This document shows, piece after piece, positions 1 through 6,965 of a stretch of DNA of 10,692 nucleotides (positions are counted from its first letter, which is position 1; every line of letters begins with the position of its first letter). Under the pieces are notes generated by a model. That model worked only from the letters and a program-made list of their open reading frames with translations, made no database searches and had not been told where the DNA came from. The stretch comes from an uncultured Treponema sp. (GTDB taxonomy: Bacteria > Spirochaetota > Spirochaetia > Treponematales > Treponemataceae): NCBI GenBank assembly GCA_937885235.1, contig CAKZZK010000334.1:1-10692 (forward strand). The letters are read 5' to 3'. The position numbers and the translations under genes were made by a program.

Positions 1-1506
1 ACTATCAGATTGGGATGCATCGGCTTTTCGTGCTTTTTTTATATCACGAGTTTCATTATCTAATATCGCAGCAGCCTCTTTTGGAGTAGCAAGTTCATTT
101 GAATAAGCACCTTGGTTCGATGAAAATTTAAAAAAAGCATTAAAAAACAAACTTAAACCAACAAACAAAAGGCACAAACAGGTTTTAGGCATTCCAATAG
201 GCATAGACTTCAGAAGCACTATAAAGAGCCCTAAAATATAGAGTTGCAGTATTATTACCAAAGCAATACGTTTTGCTTCTGCAATAGAATAAACCAATTT
301 ATTGGAAAAAAGTAATATTGATACATATATAAGAAAAAATAAAAAGAAAAAAAATAGCTCTGTGATTTTCAAATTTCGCATTGTTCCCCATTCATCTACA
401 AGAGTATAGGCACTCAGCAATATAAATGCCCATGACCATTTATTTGTCCTATAAGACATACCGTTAAGCAAAGCTCCAAGCAATGGTGAAAGAATAATGA
501 CGACACAAAAAATAAATAATATCCTAAGCAATAGAGATTTCTTTTTACAAAAAAGACAGTAAACTGCTAATACCGCAGGGGAAGAAGAACAAAGACATAG
601 CCAGAAAGAATCAATCGGGGAAAACAGCAACGATGGTATTCTTAAGTAATAATTCAAAGGATAAGCCAACAAATGACTAGCACCACCTCTCCTAAAATCA
701 GAAATAAATATATATAATACTGGAAGTAAAATAACAGCAGCAATTCCCAGACCGCATACAGCAAATAAAAAAAGTTTAAAAAATATCCACAACATAGAAC
801 AAACTTTCTTCCCATATTTAAGAAGCAAGCGCACACAAGTATAAAGAATAGCAACTAATGCTTGTACATAAAAAAAATAGAAATTTGAAAAAGCCGCACA
901 GGCAACAGCTATTATGAATGTATATGGTTTATCACATTTAAGGATTTTTTCAACACCAAGTATTATGAGAGGAAACCATACGATAGGCACCAAAAAACAT
1001 GCATGACGAACGGCATTATACATCGCCCAATAAGAAAAAACATATGTTATTGAACCAGACAAAATGGCGCACCTGTTTTTTTTGCCAGTATAAAAACAAA
1101 GCCATGAAAAGAATATCCCTGCAATATAAAGCTGTGCAAGCACCATTGCACCATAGTACCAATACATATAACGCGAGGGAACGAGGACAGACAACAGAGA
1201 AAATGGATTTCCCATCATTGTATAATGTTGAGCCTGGAGGATATCGCTTCCTTCGCCAATATTGAAATCCCACTGTGGAATTATCAGTCTATGACTCAAC
1301 AAAAGAGTCCGTATAATTCGCCTAAAATATTTTGCTACATAAATCAGTGCTGGATTATGAAGGTTCAGACCATCTGCATACCAAAGAAAAGTTTTCCCAT
1401 AAAAAATTGACCATTGGAAGACCACAAATACTAAAACCGTAAACACTACAGTATACACGGCATAATATTGCATCCTCTGAGAACGCAAAAAAACATTTTT
1501 CGTCAT
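1..1506 (-). CDS. yfhO: YfhO-family membrane protein (GT-C-like glycosyltransferase), C-terminus beyond the window
   Basis: I translated the minus strand from the ATG at 1506-1504 and found one frame open to base 1, giving 502 codons. YfhO proteins are usually about 800-900 residues, so roughly the last 40% is missing. Seen: a first membrane helix near residues 14-33, an acidic YADGLN motif (42-47) at the start of the first outside loop, WDFNIGEGSD (79-88), GNPFSLLS (99-106), and many further hydrophobic helices including AFSNFYFFY (205-213). This pattern matches my recollection of the YfhO family (Pfam YfhO). Known for the family: Bacillus and Listeria members act with a CsbB-type enzyme to add sugars to lipoteichoic acid on the outer membrane face. 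Inferred here: it decorates the polymer made by this locus. The start overlaps the upstream transferase stop by 4 bases (ATGA) and follows a GAGGG Shine-Dalgarno. The gene is very A+T-rich. Sure of the coding frame; family call good; substrate unknown. Confidence 0.85.
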   Translation of the reverse strand, partial: MTKNVFLRSQRMQYYAVYTVVFTVLVFVVFQWSIFYGKTFLWYADGLNLHNPALIYVAKYFRRIIRTLLLSHRLIIPQWDFNIGEGSDILQAQHYTMMGNPFSLLSVLVPSRYMYWYYGAMVLAQLYIAGIFFSWLCFYTGKKNRCAILSGSITYVFSYWAMYNAVRHACFLVPIVWFPLIILGVEKILKCDKPYTFIIAVACAAFSNFYFFYVQALVAILYTCVRLLLKYGKKVCSMLWIFFKLFLFAVCGLGIAAVILLPVLYIFISDFRRGGASHLLAYPLNYYLRIPSLLFSPIDSFWLCLCSSSPAVLAVYCLFCKKKSLLLRILFIFCVVIILSPLLGALLNGMSYRTNKWSWAFILLSAYTLVDEWGTMRNLKITELFFFFLFFLIYVSILLFSNKLVYSIAEAKRIALVIILQLYILGLFIVLLKSMPIGMPKTCLCLLFVGLSLFFNAFFKFSSNQGAYSNELATPKEAAAILDNETRDIKKARKADASQSDS

Positions 1507-2726
1507 GATTTCTTACCCTCAATCACACATTCAATTTTTTTTACAATCCGTTCCGCTGCATGACCATCTTCAACACACCCTTTTTCCTTTAAAAACATAT
1601 CTATTTTTTTCTGGTATATTTCATTATCAAACCCCTCAATTTTAGTAATAAGCTCACTATTATCGTTTGCAATAGGGAATGGCGTTGTCTCAAGCGGATA
1701 ATCCAGCCCCCGCTCTGTATTATATTCTTCCAAATCTGTGGCATAAATAAAAAGTGGTCTTCGGGTAAGCAAATAGTCATAAGCCCAACTGGAATAATCA
1801 GTAATTCCTGCATCACAGGCCATTAATAGCTCCTGCATATCTGGATATCCCGTTGCATTCCTTACACAGTTAAATTTCGATAAATTCAATTTCACACTTG
1901 CATCATGAAAATGCTTTCTAACCAATACAATCCATGAACCACCAAATTTTTTTCCAAGAGCATCGACCAGCCTTTTATAATCAAAATCCTTAAAATCGAT
2001 ATGCCCCGTATCTCGGAATGTGGGTGCATATAAAATAAATTTCGTTTCTGAAGAAACATCGTAATATCCAGATACAACCTTCCTTGCTTTTTTCATCTCA
2101 GCCTGTGAAAAGAAACAATCATTACGTGGATGCCCACAAGCAAAAACTTCTGTATTCGGCCACCATGTATCGCGATATACCTGGGTTTCAAATGTGCTGT
2201 TGGAAATAAGGAGATTTGTCATCCGGCCTGTTTTTTCTGCTGTCTTTATCCAATGCCTTTCCTTATTTTTTTCTATTCGTTTGATTCCCATTGAACCGTG
2301 CCATGTTTCTATATAATATTGTGATTTCTTTTTTGGAATAGGATTCCACAGAAAATTTATCGCATTATCAATCCATATCTTGGCAGTAGCTATTTCATAA
2401 AGGGCTTCAAATGTATCTCGTTGTACCAATTTAATTGCATTAGGAAAATTCAAATTACGAAAATCTAAATTTCTCCCCGGGGATACAATCCATACCAACT
2501 TCCATTCCTTCTGCTGCCGGATAATTCCTTCGGCAATATATTTGGGATTACAAATATACCTATTGTTATATGTCATAAAGACAATTTTATTTACTTCGAT
2601 TTTTGTGAAGCGAAAAATGATATTCTTAAATATTATTGCTAATAACCTGTCAAACAATCCTTGAAGAGATGCAAAAAAACGTCCTTCCACTAAAGCCTTT
2701 TCCAACTTAAAAACAATTGCAATCAT
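1503..2726 (-). CDS. CDP-glycerol glycerophosphotransferase-family protein (TagF/TagB-like), second copy
   Basis: The 407-residue protein carries the Glyphos_transf signatures in order: VFMTYNNRYICNPKYIA (49-65), ETWHGSMGIKR with the catalytic-type His143 (140-150), CGHPRND (197-203), YAPTFR (233-238), ITDYSSWAYDY (308-318) and DLEEYNTERGLDYP (331-344). Family members transfer an alditol-phosphate from a CDP-alditol to a lipid-linked or growing teichoic-acid chain at the inner membrane face. The substrate need not be glycerol. The N-terminal 45 residues are hydrophobic and basic, consistent with peripheral membrane binding. It starts inside the end of the SDR gene (ATGA overlap) and ends inside the start of yfhO (ATGA overlap), so the three genes are translationally coupled. 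It is far more A+T-rich than its paralogue at 7673-8830 and shares mainly the family motifs with it, so it is not a recent duplicate. Whether it primes, extends or branches the polymer cannot be told. Confidence 0.9.
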   Translation of the reverse strand: MIAIVFKLEKALVEGRFFASLQGLFDRLLAIIFKNIIFRFTKIEVNKIVFMTYNNRYICNPKYIAEGIIRQQKEWKLVWIVSPGRNLDFRNLNFPNAIKLVQRDTFEALYEIATAKIWIDNAINFLWNPIPKKKSQYYIETWHGSMGIKRIEKNKERHWIKTAEKTGRMTNLLISNSTFETQVYRDTWWPNTEVFACGHPRNDCFFSQAEMKKARKVVSGYYDVSSETKFILYAPTFRDTGHIDFKDFDYKRLVDALGKKFGGSWIVLVRKHFHDASVKLNLSKFNCVRNATGYPDMQELLMACDAGITDYSSWAYDYLLTRRPLFIYATDLEEYNTERGLDYPLETTPFPIANDNSELITKIEGFDNEIYQKKIDMFLKEKGCVEDGHAAERIVKKIECVIEGKKS

Positions 2727-3757
2727 ACTCTCATCCCCGCAATCATCCGCCGATAAGCTTCTTCAAGTCCGACCCTCGGACTCCAGCCAAGGGAACGCAG
2801 CTTGTCAACATTAAGATTAAGATTAAGATTTGGGGCATACTCGAGCGGAATCCCCTGTATGTCAAAGATAACCTTAATCCTGCCCTCCGCAATCTTTCCG
2901 GCGACCATCTCCGCAGTCTCCCGTATCGTCATAAAGGTCTCTGGATTTGCGGCGGTATACGCCTCGCCAGGGTTCCCCTTTAGTAATACGGTAAGCATGG
3001 CGCTTACTGCATCTGATGTATAGATGACGGGGCGTTTCGTTGCTCCTTTCGTTTTCAGCACTATATCCTTTTCCTCAATAACGGCCCGTGCGAATTGCGC
3101 AGCAACACGGCTATCATCATAGGCTATCCCCGCTCCCAAAGTCTGCGTAAGCCTTATTATTTTCGCATTTATACCGTATTCCTGCGCATAGCTCGCACAC
3201 AGGCATTCGCACAGCCGTTTGCTTTCGGAATAGCTTGAACGGGGGCTTAAAACATCAATATACCCCAGGTCCGGTTCCCGCACTTCTCCCTTTCCATCCG
3301 TTATGCCGAATGTTTCCATGCTGGACAAATACAGGAATGACTTCACCCTTTTCTCACGGGCGAACTTCAGCACGTTACCAGTACCGTTTACTGCCGTTTC
3401 TATCGTTTCCACCGGACTTGTAACGAAGTCCTGCGAACTTGTCACACTTGCCCCGTGAATGATGTAATCGATGGGAACATAAACAGGCGGAAGTCCCAGA
3501 ACATTTCCATTGAAAAAAGAAATCTTCTTATCCGTATATAAACTGCCAAATACACGGAGGGCTTTTTCCTCGCTCCTTATCAAGGCATAAAGCCTCATAT
3601 CAAAACCTTGACTTTCGTTCAAATAGTTTAGAAATTTGAGCACCTGGCTGCCGATAAGCCCTGTCGCTCCAGTGATAAAGACGGACCGGCCTTTCAAGGC
3701 GGAAAAGTCATAGTACTGGAGCAAACCATCAAAATCTTCTTTTAGTATTTCATTCAT
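2723..3757 (-). CDS. NAD(P)-dependent epimerase/dehydratase (extended SDR)
   Basis: The protein is 344 residues from the chosen start. Seen: Rossmann motif GATGLIG (30-36), an HGAS segment (101-104), LSSMETFG with the SDR Ser (144-151), catalytic-type YSESK (176-180), and the extended-SDR tail with NVDKLRSLGW (316-325). This is the fold of nucleotide-sugar 4,6-dehydratases, epimerases and related reductases. I chose the ATG at 3757 over the upstream in-frame ATG at 3796. The shorter start begins with MNEILKEDFDG, as I expect for relatives, and has a weak GGGTAG eight bases upstream. The longer one has no ribosome site and would overlap the toxin-antitoxin promoter at 3783-3811. The stop overlaps the next transferase by 4 bases. 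A hexamer repeat at 2810-2830 gives Asn-Leu repeats at 310-316. Likely role is a modified sugar or an alditol precursor for the neighbouring transferase. Product not assignable. Confidence 0.85.
   Translation of the reverse strand: MNEILKEDFDGLLQYYDFSALKGRSVFITGATGLIGSQVLKFLNYLNESQGFDMRLYALIRSEEKALRVFGSLYTDKKISFFNGNVLGLPPVYVPIDYIIHGASVTSSQDFVTSPVETIETAVNGTGNVLKFAREKRVKSFLYLSSMETFGITDGKGEVREPDLGYIDVLSPRSSYSESKRLCECLCASYAQEYGINAKIIRLTQTLGAGIAYDDSRVAAQFARAVIEEKDIVLKTKGATKRPVIYTSDAVSAMLTVLLKGNPGEAYTAANPETFMTIRETAEMVAGKIAEGRIKVIFDIQGIPLEYAPNLNLNLNVDKLRSLGWSPRVGLEEAYRRMIAGMRV
2810..2830. repeat. Hexanucleotide tandem repeat (ATTAAG x3.5) in the SDR gene
   Basis: Three perfect ATTAAG units plus a half unit lie within the coding sequence. 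On the minus strand they encode alternating Asn and Leu (residues 310-316) just before the conserved VDKL segment. The unit is a multiple of three, so gain or loss of a copy would add or remove an Asn-Leu pair without a frameshift. It may be a neutral microsatellite. Confidence 0.8.
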
Positions 3758-3782
3758 TTTATATCTACCCGCATGGATTTTC

Positions 3783-3811
3783 TTGATTTCATGCAAAAAA
3801 GTATGTATAAT
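3783..3811 (+). promoter_or_regulatory. Promoter of the toxin-antitoxin operon
   Basis: A TTGATT -35 box (3783-3788) and a perfect TATAAT -10 box (3806-3811) are separated by exactly 17 bases, giving a near-consensus housekeeping sigma promoter. Transcription would begin near 3818, just before the AAGAGG ribosome site (3819-3824) and the antitoxin ATG at 3831. The element lies in the 73-base gap between the SDR start (3757) and the antitoxin start. The minus strand of the same gap probably carries the left-block promoter, but I see no convincing -35/-10 pair for it. Confidence 0.75.
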
Positions 3812-3819
3812 AATACATA
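3802..3819. promoter_or_regulatory. Inverted repeat over the -10 box, likely toxin-antitoxin operator
   Basis: TATGTAT and ATACATA form perfect 7-base arms around a 4-base spacer (AATA). The palindrome encloses the TATAAT -10 box. Type II antitoxins commonly repress their own promoter by binding such palindromes, so this is the expected autoregulation site. Because it lies in a divergent gap, binding here could also affect transcription of the left block. The operator role is inferred from position and symmetry. Confidence 0.6.
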
Positions 3820-3830
3820 AGAGGTTCTAT

Positions 3831-4115
3831 ATGGTAACTTTTACCCGTAATGAAATTGTTTCAAGTTCTCAATTTGTACGAAACTTCGCAACATTTTTAC
3901 AGCGAATGACGAAATCAAATGATGAAAAAATTGCTGTCATAAAAAACAATCAGATGCAGGCAGTTATGATTCCCATTGATGAATATGAACGCTTAAAATC
4001 ATTGGCTGACGCAAATGAGCAGAAACTCATTTACGAAGCGATTCAATCTCGCAAAGACACGCCTGCTTCTGAATATGTTTCTTATGAAGATGCCATAAAG
4101 CAAGCAGGACTGTAA
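3831..4115 (+). CDS. Phd/YefM-family (RelB/StbD-like) type II antitoxin
   Basis: The 94-residue protein starts MVTFTRNEIVSSSQFVRNF and contains EKIAVIKNNQMQAVMIPIDEYERL (32-55), the typical Phd/YefM N-terminal dimerisation and DNA-binding fold. A charged C-terminal tail (about 60-94) would wrap and neutralise the toxin. The frame is open upstream to 3783, but the ATG at 3831 is chosen: it has AAGAGG six bases upstream, it lies downstream of the promoter at 3783-3811, and its sequence starts as the family does. The toxin gene follows after one base. Acting in the cytoplasm, it should repress its own promoter through the palindrome at 3802-3819. Its orientation is opposite to every other gene in the window, so it is likely an independent insertion into the locus. 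Confidence 0.9.
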   Translation: MVTFTRNEIVSSSQFVRNFATFLQRMTKSNDEKIAVIKNNQMQAVMIPIDEYERLKSLADANEQKLIYEAIQSRKDTPASEYVSYEDAIKQAGL

Positions 4116-4116
4116 T

Positions 4117-4416
4117 ATGGAATACGAAATTAAATTTCATCCAGAGGCCCTAAAAGAATTCTGTTCATTGGACGGCAGTGTAAAAAAATTAGTAAAAAAG
4201 CAAATTGACAAGCTTAAAACAGCTCCACTGCTAGGCGAAGAACTTGGCAACAAGAACGGTTACGACTTGACAGGATATAGAAAAATGTATGCTTGTAAAA
4301 AGCAAATTCGCATAGTATATTCCATTTTCGAAAATACATTACTTGTAAACATAATCGCAATTGGAAAACGCGAATACATGGAAGTGTATAAAACGGCAAC
4401 AAGTCGAACGATGTAA
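4117..4416 (+). CDS. RelE/ParE-superfamily toxin (RelE/StbE-like)
   Basis: The 99-residue protein has the RelE fold signatures: FHPEALKEFCSLDGSVKKLVKKQI (7-30) for the N-terminal helices, GYRKMYACKKQIRIVY (53-68) and AIGKREYMEVYK (81-92). The basic residues and tyrosines typical of RelE mRNA interferases are present (Arg55, Arg65, Arg85, Tyr87, Tyr91). The likely activity is ribosome-dependent mRNA cleavage, blocked by the antitoxin. ParE-type gyrase poisoning is less likely, because the GYRK...RIVY and GKRE pattern is of RelE/YafQ style. The start is one base after the antitoxin stop, and AGGA (4106-4109) seven bases upstream gives a coupled ribosome site. The gene is intact and looks functional. 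Confidence 0.9.
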   Translation: MEYEIKFHPEALKEFCSLDGSVKKLVKKQIDKLKTAPLLGEELGNKNGYDLTGYRKMYACKKQIRIVYSIFENTLLVNIIAIGKREYMEVYKTATSRTM

Positions 4417-4514
4417 TACAGCGCGATTTATTCGCCAGATATTCGCAGCAAATTATATTCAGCCCCAGTTTTCAGTGAAGCTAACCTGCGATCGGACCAC
4501 CCCATAATCGACTT

Positions 4515-4545
4515 AAAAAAGCGCTTTTCTATCAAGGCTTTTCTT
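4515..4545. terminator. Weak candidate bidirectional terminator between convergent genes
   Basis: In the 157-base gap between the toxin stop and the gatZ stop, AAAAGC (4517-4522) can pair with GCTTTT (4537-4542) around a 14-base loop. T-rich sequence follows on both strands. The stem is short and A/T-rich, and an 8-base direct repeat (GCTTTTCT at 4523 and 4537) allows alternative pairing, so this is only a candidate. Nothing else recognisable lies in 4417-4573. Confidence 0.25.
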
Positions 4546-4573
4546 AATCTATAAAATATCATATAGTTAATAC

Positions 4574-5911
4574 CTATCCGACGAACACATTTCCAATCAT
4601 ATAATTATACTTCGTGGCATAATTATAATCCTCAATGCACGTCACGATATTATCCCTCACCAGCTCCCGTGCGGAACGGAGCAGATGCCCATCGCGGACC
4701 TTGATGTACTGGACCGGCATATACTGGTGCAGCAGGCCAAGAGGAATATGAGTGCTGTCAATATTGGAAAACAGCCTCCGTATCGCTTCCTGTACCTCGG
4801 GCCGGGCAAAATAATACCGGCTGCGGTCGGACAGGCTGTAGCGCCTCTTGATGTACCGCTCCTGCTCAGTCCCCTGATAATACACCTCCCAGCTCTTTCT
4901 CTCAGACAGCATGGCAGCCTCCAACACGGCGGGGAAATTCGAGCGGAGCTTCTCAGGGACAAGCTCGCGCTCCATAGCGCTCAGCGCAAATAGTCCCTCA
5001 CGGGCGGCAAAGGTAAGCGCGGGACCGACCTTCAATATCGCTATGCCGTCCTCCACCATCTCCTTCAGCTGCTTCGGCGACTGGTAATCCGTGGAATGCC
5101 CTTCCAGCACGATGCCCGGATACTTCCGCACGGCGTCGCTCAGCGCCACCGTCTGCGAGCGGTCATAGCGGACAATATTCTCGTCTCCGAACTCCACCCC
5201 CGGCTGTACCACAACGGCGACAATGGCAGAAAACGCATCTTTTAATCCAGCCTCCTCAAATTCTTCCTGATATATACGGATGGTCTCCTCAAGATCCTCC
5301 GGCTTCGTGATGGCAATCTGATCCTGCTCCTCCTGCTCGCCGCCGGGAATGGGAACCTCGCTGCCTATGACGAAAGACGGGCGCATCTCGTCCGGATTTT
5401 CCGCGAGCAGTCCGCGCCATGCCTCTTCGCATGCCCGGAACAGCCTCGCCCCGCGGCGGGCAATAGTACGGGTAGGAAGCCTTTCCGCCCGGGAATCATC
5501 CCCCAGCCTCATGCTCGTGTCCAGATGAATCTTTTTATACCCCGCAAGCACGAACTCCTTCACAAGCTCCTCAGCCTTTGCCATGGCGCTTGACTCAGGC
5601 TCATTGCACCATACAAGCGGGCCAAGATGGTCGCCGCCGAGCACCACCCTGTCTCGGGGAAAACTCACCCTATCAGCAATAGCAAGCACATGTTCCCGAA
5701 AATCAGCAGGCCTCATCCCCGTATAGCCGCCGAACTGGTTCACCTGATTTGCAGTCCCTTCTATGAGCACGTCGTCTCCAAAACGCTTCGCCTGCTGCAG
5801 GCAGGCCTCTATGACGAGACCGTTCGCCGTGCAGAATGACGGCATGCCGCAATGGATCCCCATATTCCGCTTGAATATCATATCGTGCATCGTGTCACGC
5901 TTTACATTCAT
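4574..5911 (-). CDS. gatZ: GatZ/KbaZ-family protein (tagatose-bisphosphate aldolase subunit / hexulose-6-phosphate 4-epimerase)
   Basis: The 445-residue protein is of full family length. It closely follows my recollection of E. coli GatZ/KbaZ: GTANQVNQFGGYTGMRPADF, GGDHLGPLVW, KKIHLDTSM, IGSEVPIPGGE, VVVQPGVEFGDENI, GHSTDYQ, ILKVGPALTFAAREGLF, RYSLSDRSRYYFARPEV and IPLGLLHQYMPVQY. Known: GatZ was described as the non-catalytic, stabilising partner of the GatY aldolase. Other family members are D-tagatose-6-phosphate 4-epimerases (EC 5.1.3.40) that interconvert fructose-6-P and tagatose-6-P. No class II aldolase (GatY/KbaY) is in the window, and this gene ends an operon of polymer genes, three bases after gatD. 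I therefore infer the epimerase role, supplying tagatose-6-P to the GatD-like reductase. I chose the ATG at 5911 for its spacing to the gatD stop; the in-frame ATG eight codons on is an alternative start. Confidence 0.92.
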   Translation of the reverse strand: MNVKRDTMHDMIFKRNMGIHCGMPSFCTANGLVIEACLQQAKRFGDDVLIEGTANQVNQFGGYTGMRPADFREHVLAIADRVSFPRDRVVLGGDHLGPLVWCNEPESSAMAKAEELVKEFVLAGYKKIHLDTSMRLGDDSRAERLPTRTIARRGARLFRACEEAWRGLLAENPDEMRPSFVIGSEVPIPGGEQEEQDQIAITKPEDLEETIRIYQEEFEEAGLKDAFSAIVAVVVQPGVEFGDENIVRYDRSQTVALSDAVRKYPGIVLEGHSTDYQSPKQLKEMVEDGIAILKVGPALTFAAREGLFALSAMERELVPEKLRSNFPAVLEAAMLSERKSWEVYYQGTEQERYIKRRYSLSDRSRYYFARPEVQEAIRRLFSNIDSTHIPLGLLHQYMPVQYIKVRDGHLLRSARELVRDNIVTCIEDYNYATKYNYMIGNVFVG

Positions 5912-5914
5912 TCC

Positions 5915-6964
5915 TTATACCTCGCTGTCAATGAGTATCTTGCCCTTTACTGCACCTGGAGTTTTGAACAGGGCAAAGGCATCGGCTATCCGGCTCAGCG
6001 GCATCTTCCTGTCTATCATCGCTTCATCATATACCAGCCCTCCGCCGGCAAAAAAATGCGCCGTCAAGCTCCATTCATCTCCAGGGAAAGGCGCGCTGTA
6101 TGACATCCAGGAACCTGTCAAAAGGAATTCCTTTCTGTTCAGCAGTTCCCATTCGGGCACGGAAAATGAGACGGCCTCCTTCGGCGTCCCAATCATACAC
6201 ACACGGGCCTTGTTCGCGGCAAAGCGGAACCCTTCCTTCATCATACCGGCACTGCCCGTCGCGTCAAAAACATAATCAAAGCCCTTTCCATCGCTCTTCT
6301 CCATTGCCCGCTCATAATACCCTTCATCAAGCGTGCTGAGCACCTGCCCCGCGCCCAGCCGCTCCGCAAGGGGCATACGCTCCCTGCTGCGTCCTACCGC
6401 AGTAACGCTTGAAGCACCCATGATGCGCGCCCACTGAATTGCAAAGAGCCCTATGGTACCCAACCCCAAAACAATGGCCCTTTTGCCCCCACGGAATGCA
6501 ACACACTTCAATGCATGGAGCGCAACGGAAGAAGGCTCAAACAGAGCCCCCTGCTCAAAGGAGACAGACGGTGCAAACGGGAAGGCATTACTTTCGGGTA
6601 CCACTACATATTCGGCAAAGCTGCCAAACTGGCGGGAGCCTATGAAGCTGTAATGCCTGCACAATGAAAAATTTCCCTTCATGCAGTCTTCGCATTTCAT
6701 GCAGGGAACAAGGGGCACTCCTGCAACCCTGTCGCCTTCCTTGAAGCGCGAAACACCTTTCCCCGCCCCGCTGACGGTGCCGGAAAACTCATGCCCAAGC
6801 ACATTGGGAAAGTAATGGCAGGCATCGCCATTGACGCGGGGAACATCAGAACCACATATCCCTGTGTATTTGACCTTTATCTGGATTTCGCCCGCTTTGG
6901 GCTTCGGAGTAGGAATCTCCTCGTAGCGTATGTCATCTCTGGCATGTACAACGCCTGCAAACAT
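5915..6964 (-). CDS. gatD: GatD-like zinc-dependent polyol-phosphate dehydrogenase, probable NADP type
   Basis: The 349-residue medium-chain dehydrogenase has catalytic zinc ligands Cys37, His58/Glu59 and Glu142, and a structural zinc cluster Cys88, Cys91, Cys94, Cys102. The cofactor loop is GLGTIG (165-170). GSDVPRVNGDACHYFP, FIGSRQFGSFAEY and GSWMSYSAPFPGDEW are particularly like galactitol-1-phosphate 5-dehydrogenase as I recall E. coli GatD, and unlike TarJ. Known reaction: galactitol-1-P with NAD to tagatose-6-P. At the end of the second Rossmann strand E. coli has an acidic residue (AIDIS) that selects NAD; here it reads AVGRSR (187-192). Loss of the acid and gain of arginines suggests NADP(H) and hence the reducing direction. 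The start is one base after the cytidylyltransferase stop, with GGAAGGA upstream. Likely job: reduce a ketose-6-P, probably tagatose-6-P, to the alditol-phosphate for CTP activation. A different hexulose or pentulose phosphate remains possible. Confidence 0.9.
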   Translation of the reverse strand: MFAGVVHARDDIRYEEIPTPKPKAGEIQIKVKYTGICGSDVPRVNGDACHYFPNVLGHEFSGTVSGAGKGVSRFKEGDRVAGVPLVPCMKCEDCMKGNFSLCRHYSFIGSRQFGSFAEYVVVPESNAFPFAPSVSFEQGALFEPSSVALHALKCVAFRGGKRAIVLGLGTIGLFAIQWARIMGASSVTAVGRSRERMPLAERLGAGQVLSTLDEGYYERAMEKSDGKGFDYVFDATGSAGMMKEGFRFAANKARVCMIGTPKEAVSFSVPEWELLNRKEFLLTGSWMSYSAPFPGDEWSLTAHFFAGGGLVYDEAMIDRKMPLSRIADAFALFKTPGAVKGKILIDSEV

Positions 6965-6965
6965 T

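Noticed and set aside
3758..3796. Upstream in-frame start giving the SDR enzyme 13 more residues
   Set aside because: No ribosome site, it would overlap the divergent toxin-antitoxin promoter, and the extra residues do not look like the family N-terminus.
4515..4526. Perfect palindrome around GCGC in an A/T tract
   Set aside because: It has no loop and cannot form a hairpin by itself. It is short and simple enough to arise by chance, and is covered by the weak terminator candidate.
5915..6964. TarJ ribulose-5-phosphate reductase for CDP-ribitol
   Set aside because: The motifs around the active site and C-terminus resemble GatD far more than TarJ as I recall them, and GatZ as neighbour would be unexplained. 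Kept as an alternative substrate only.
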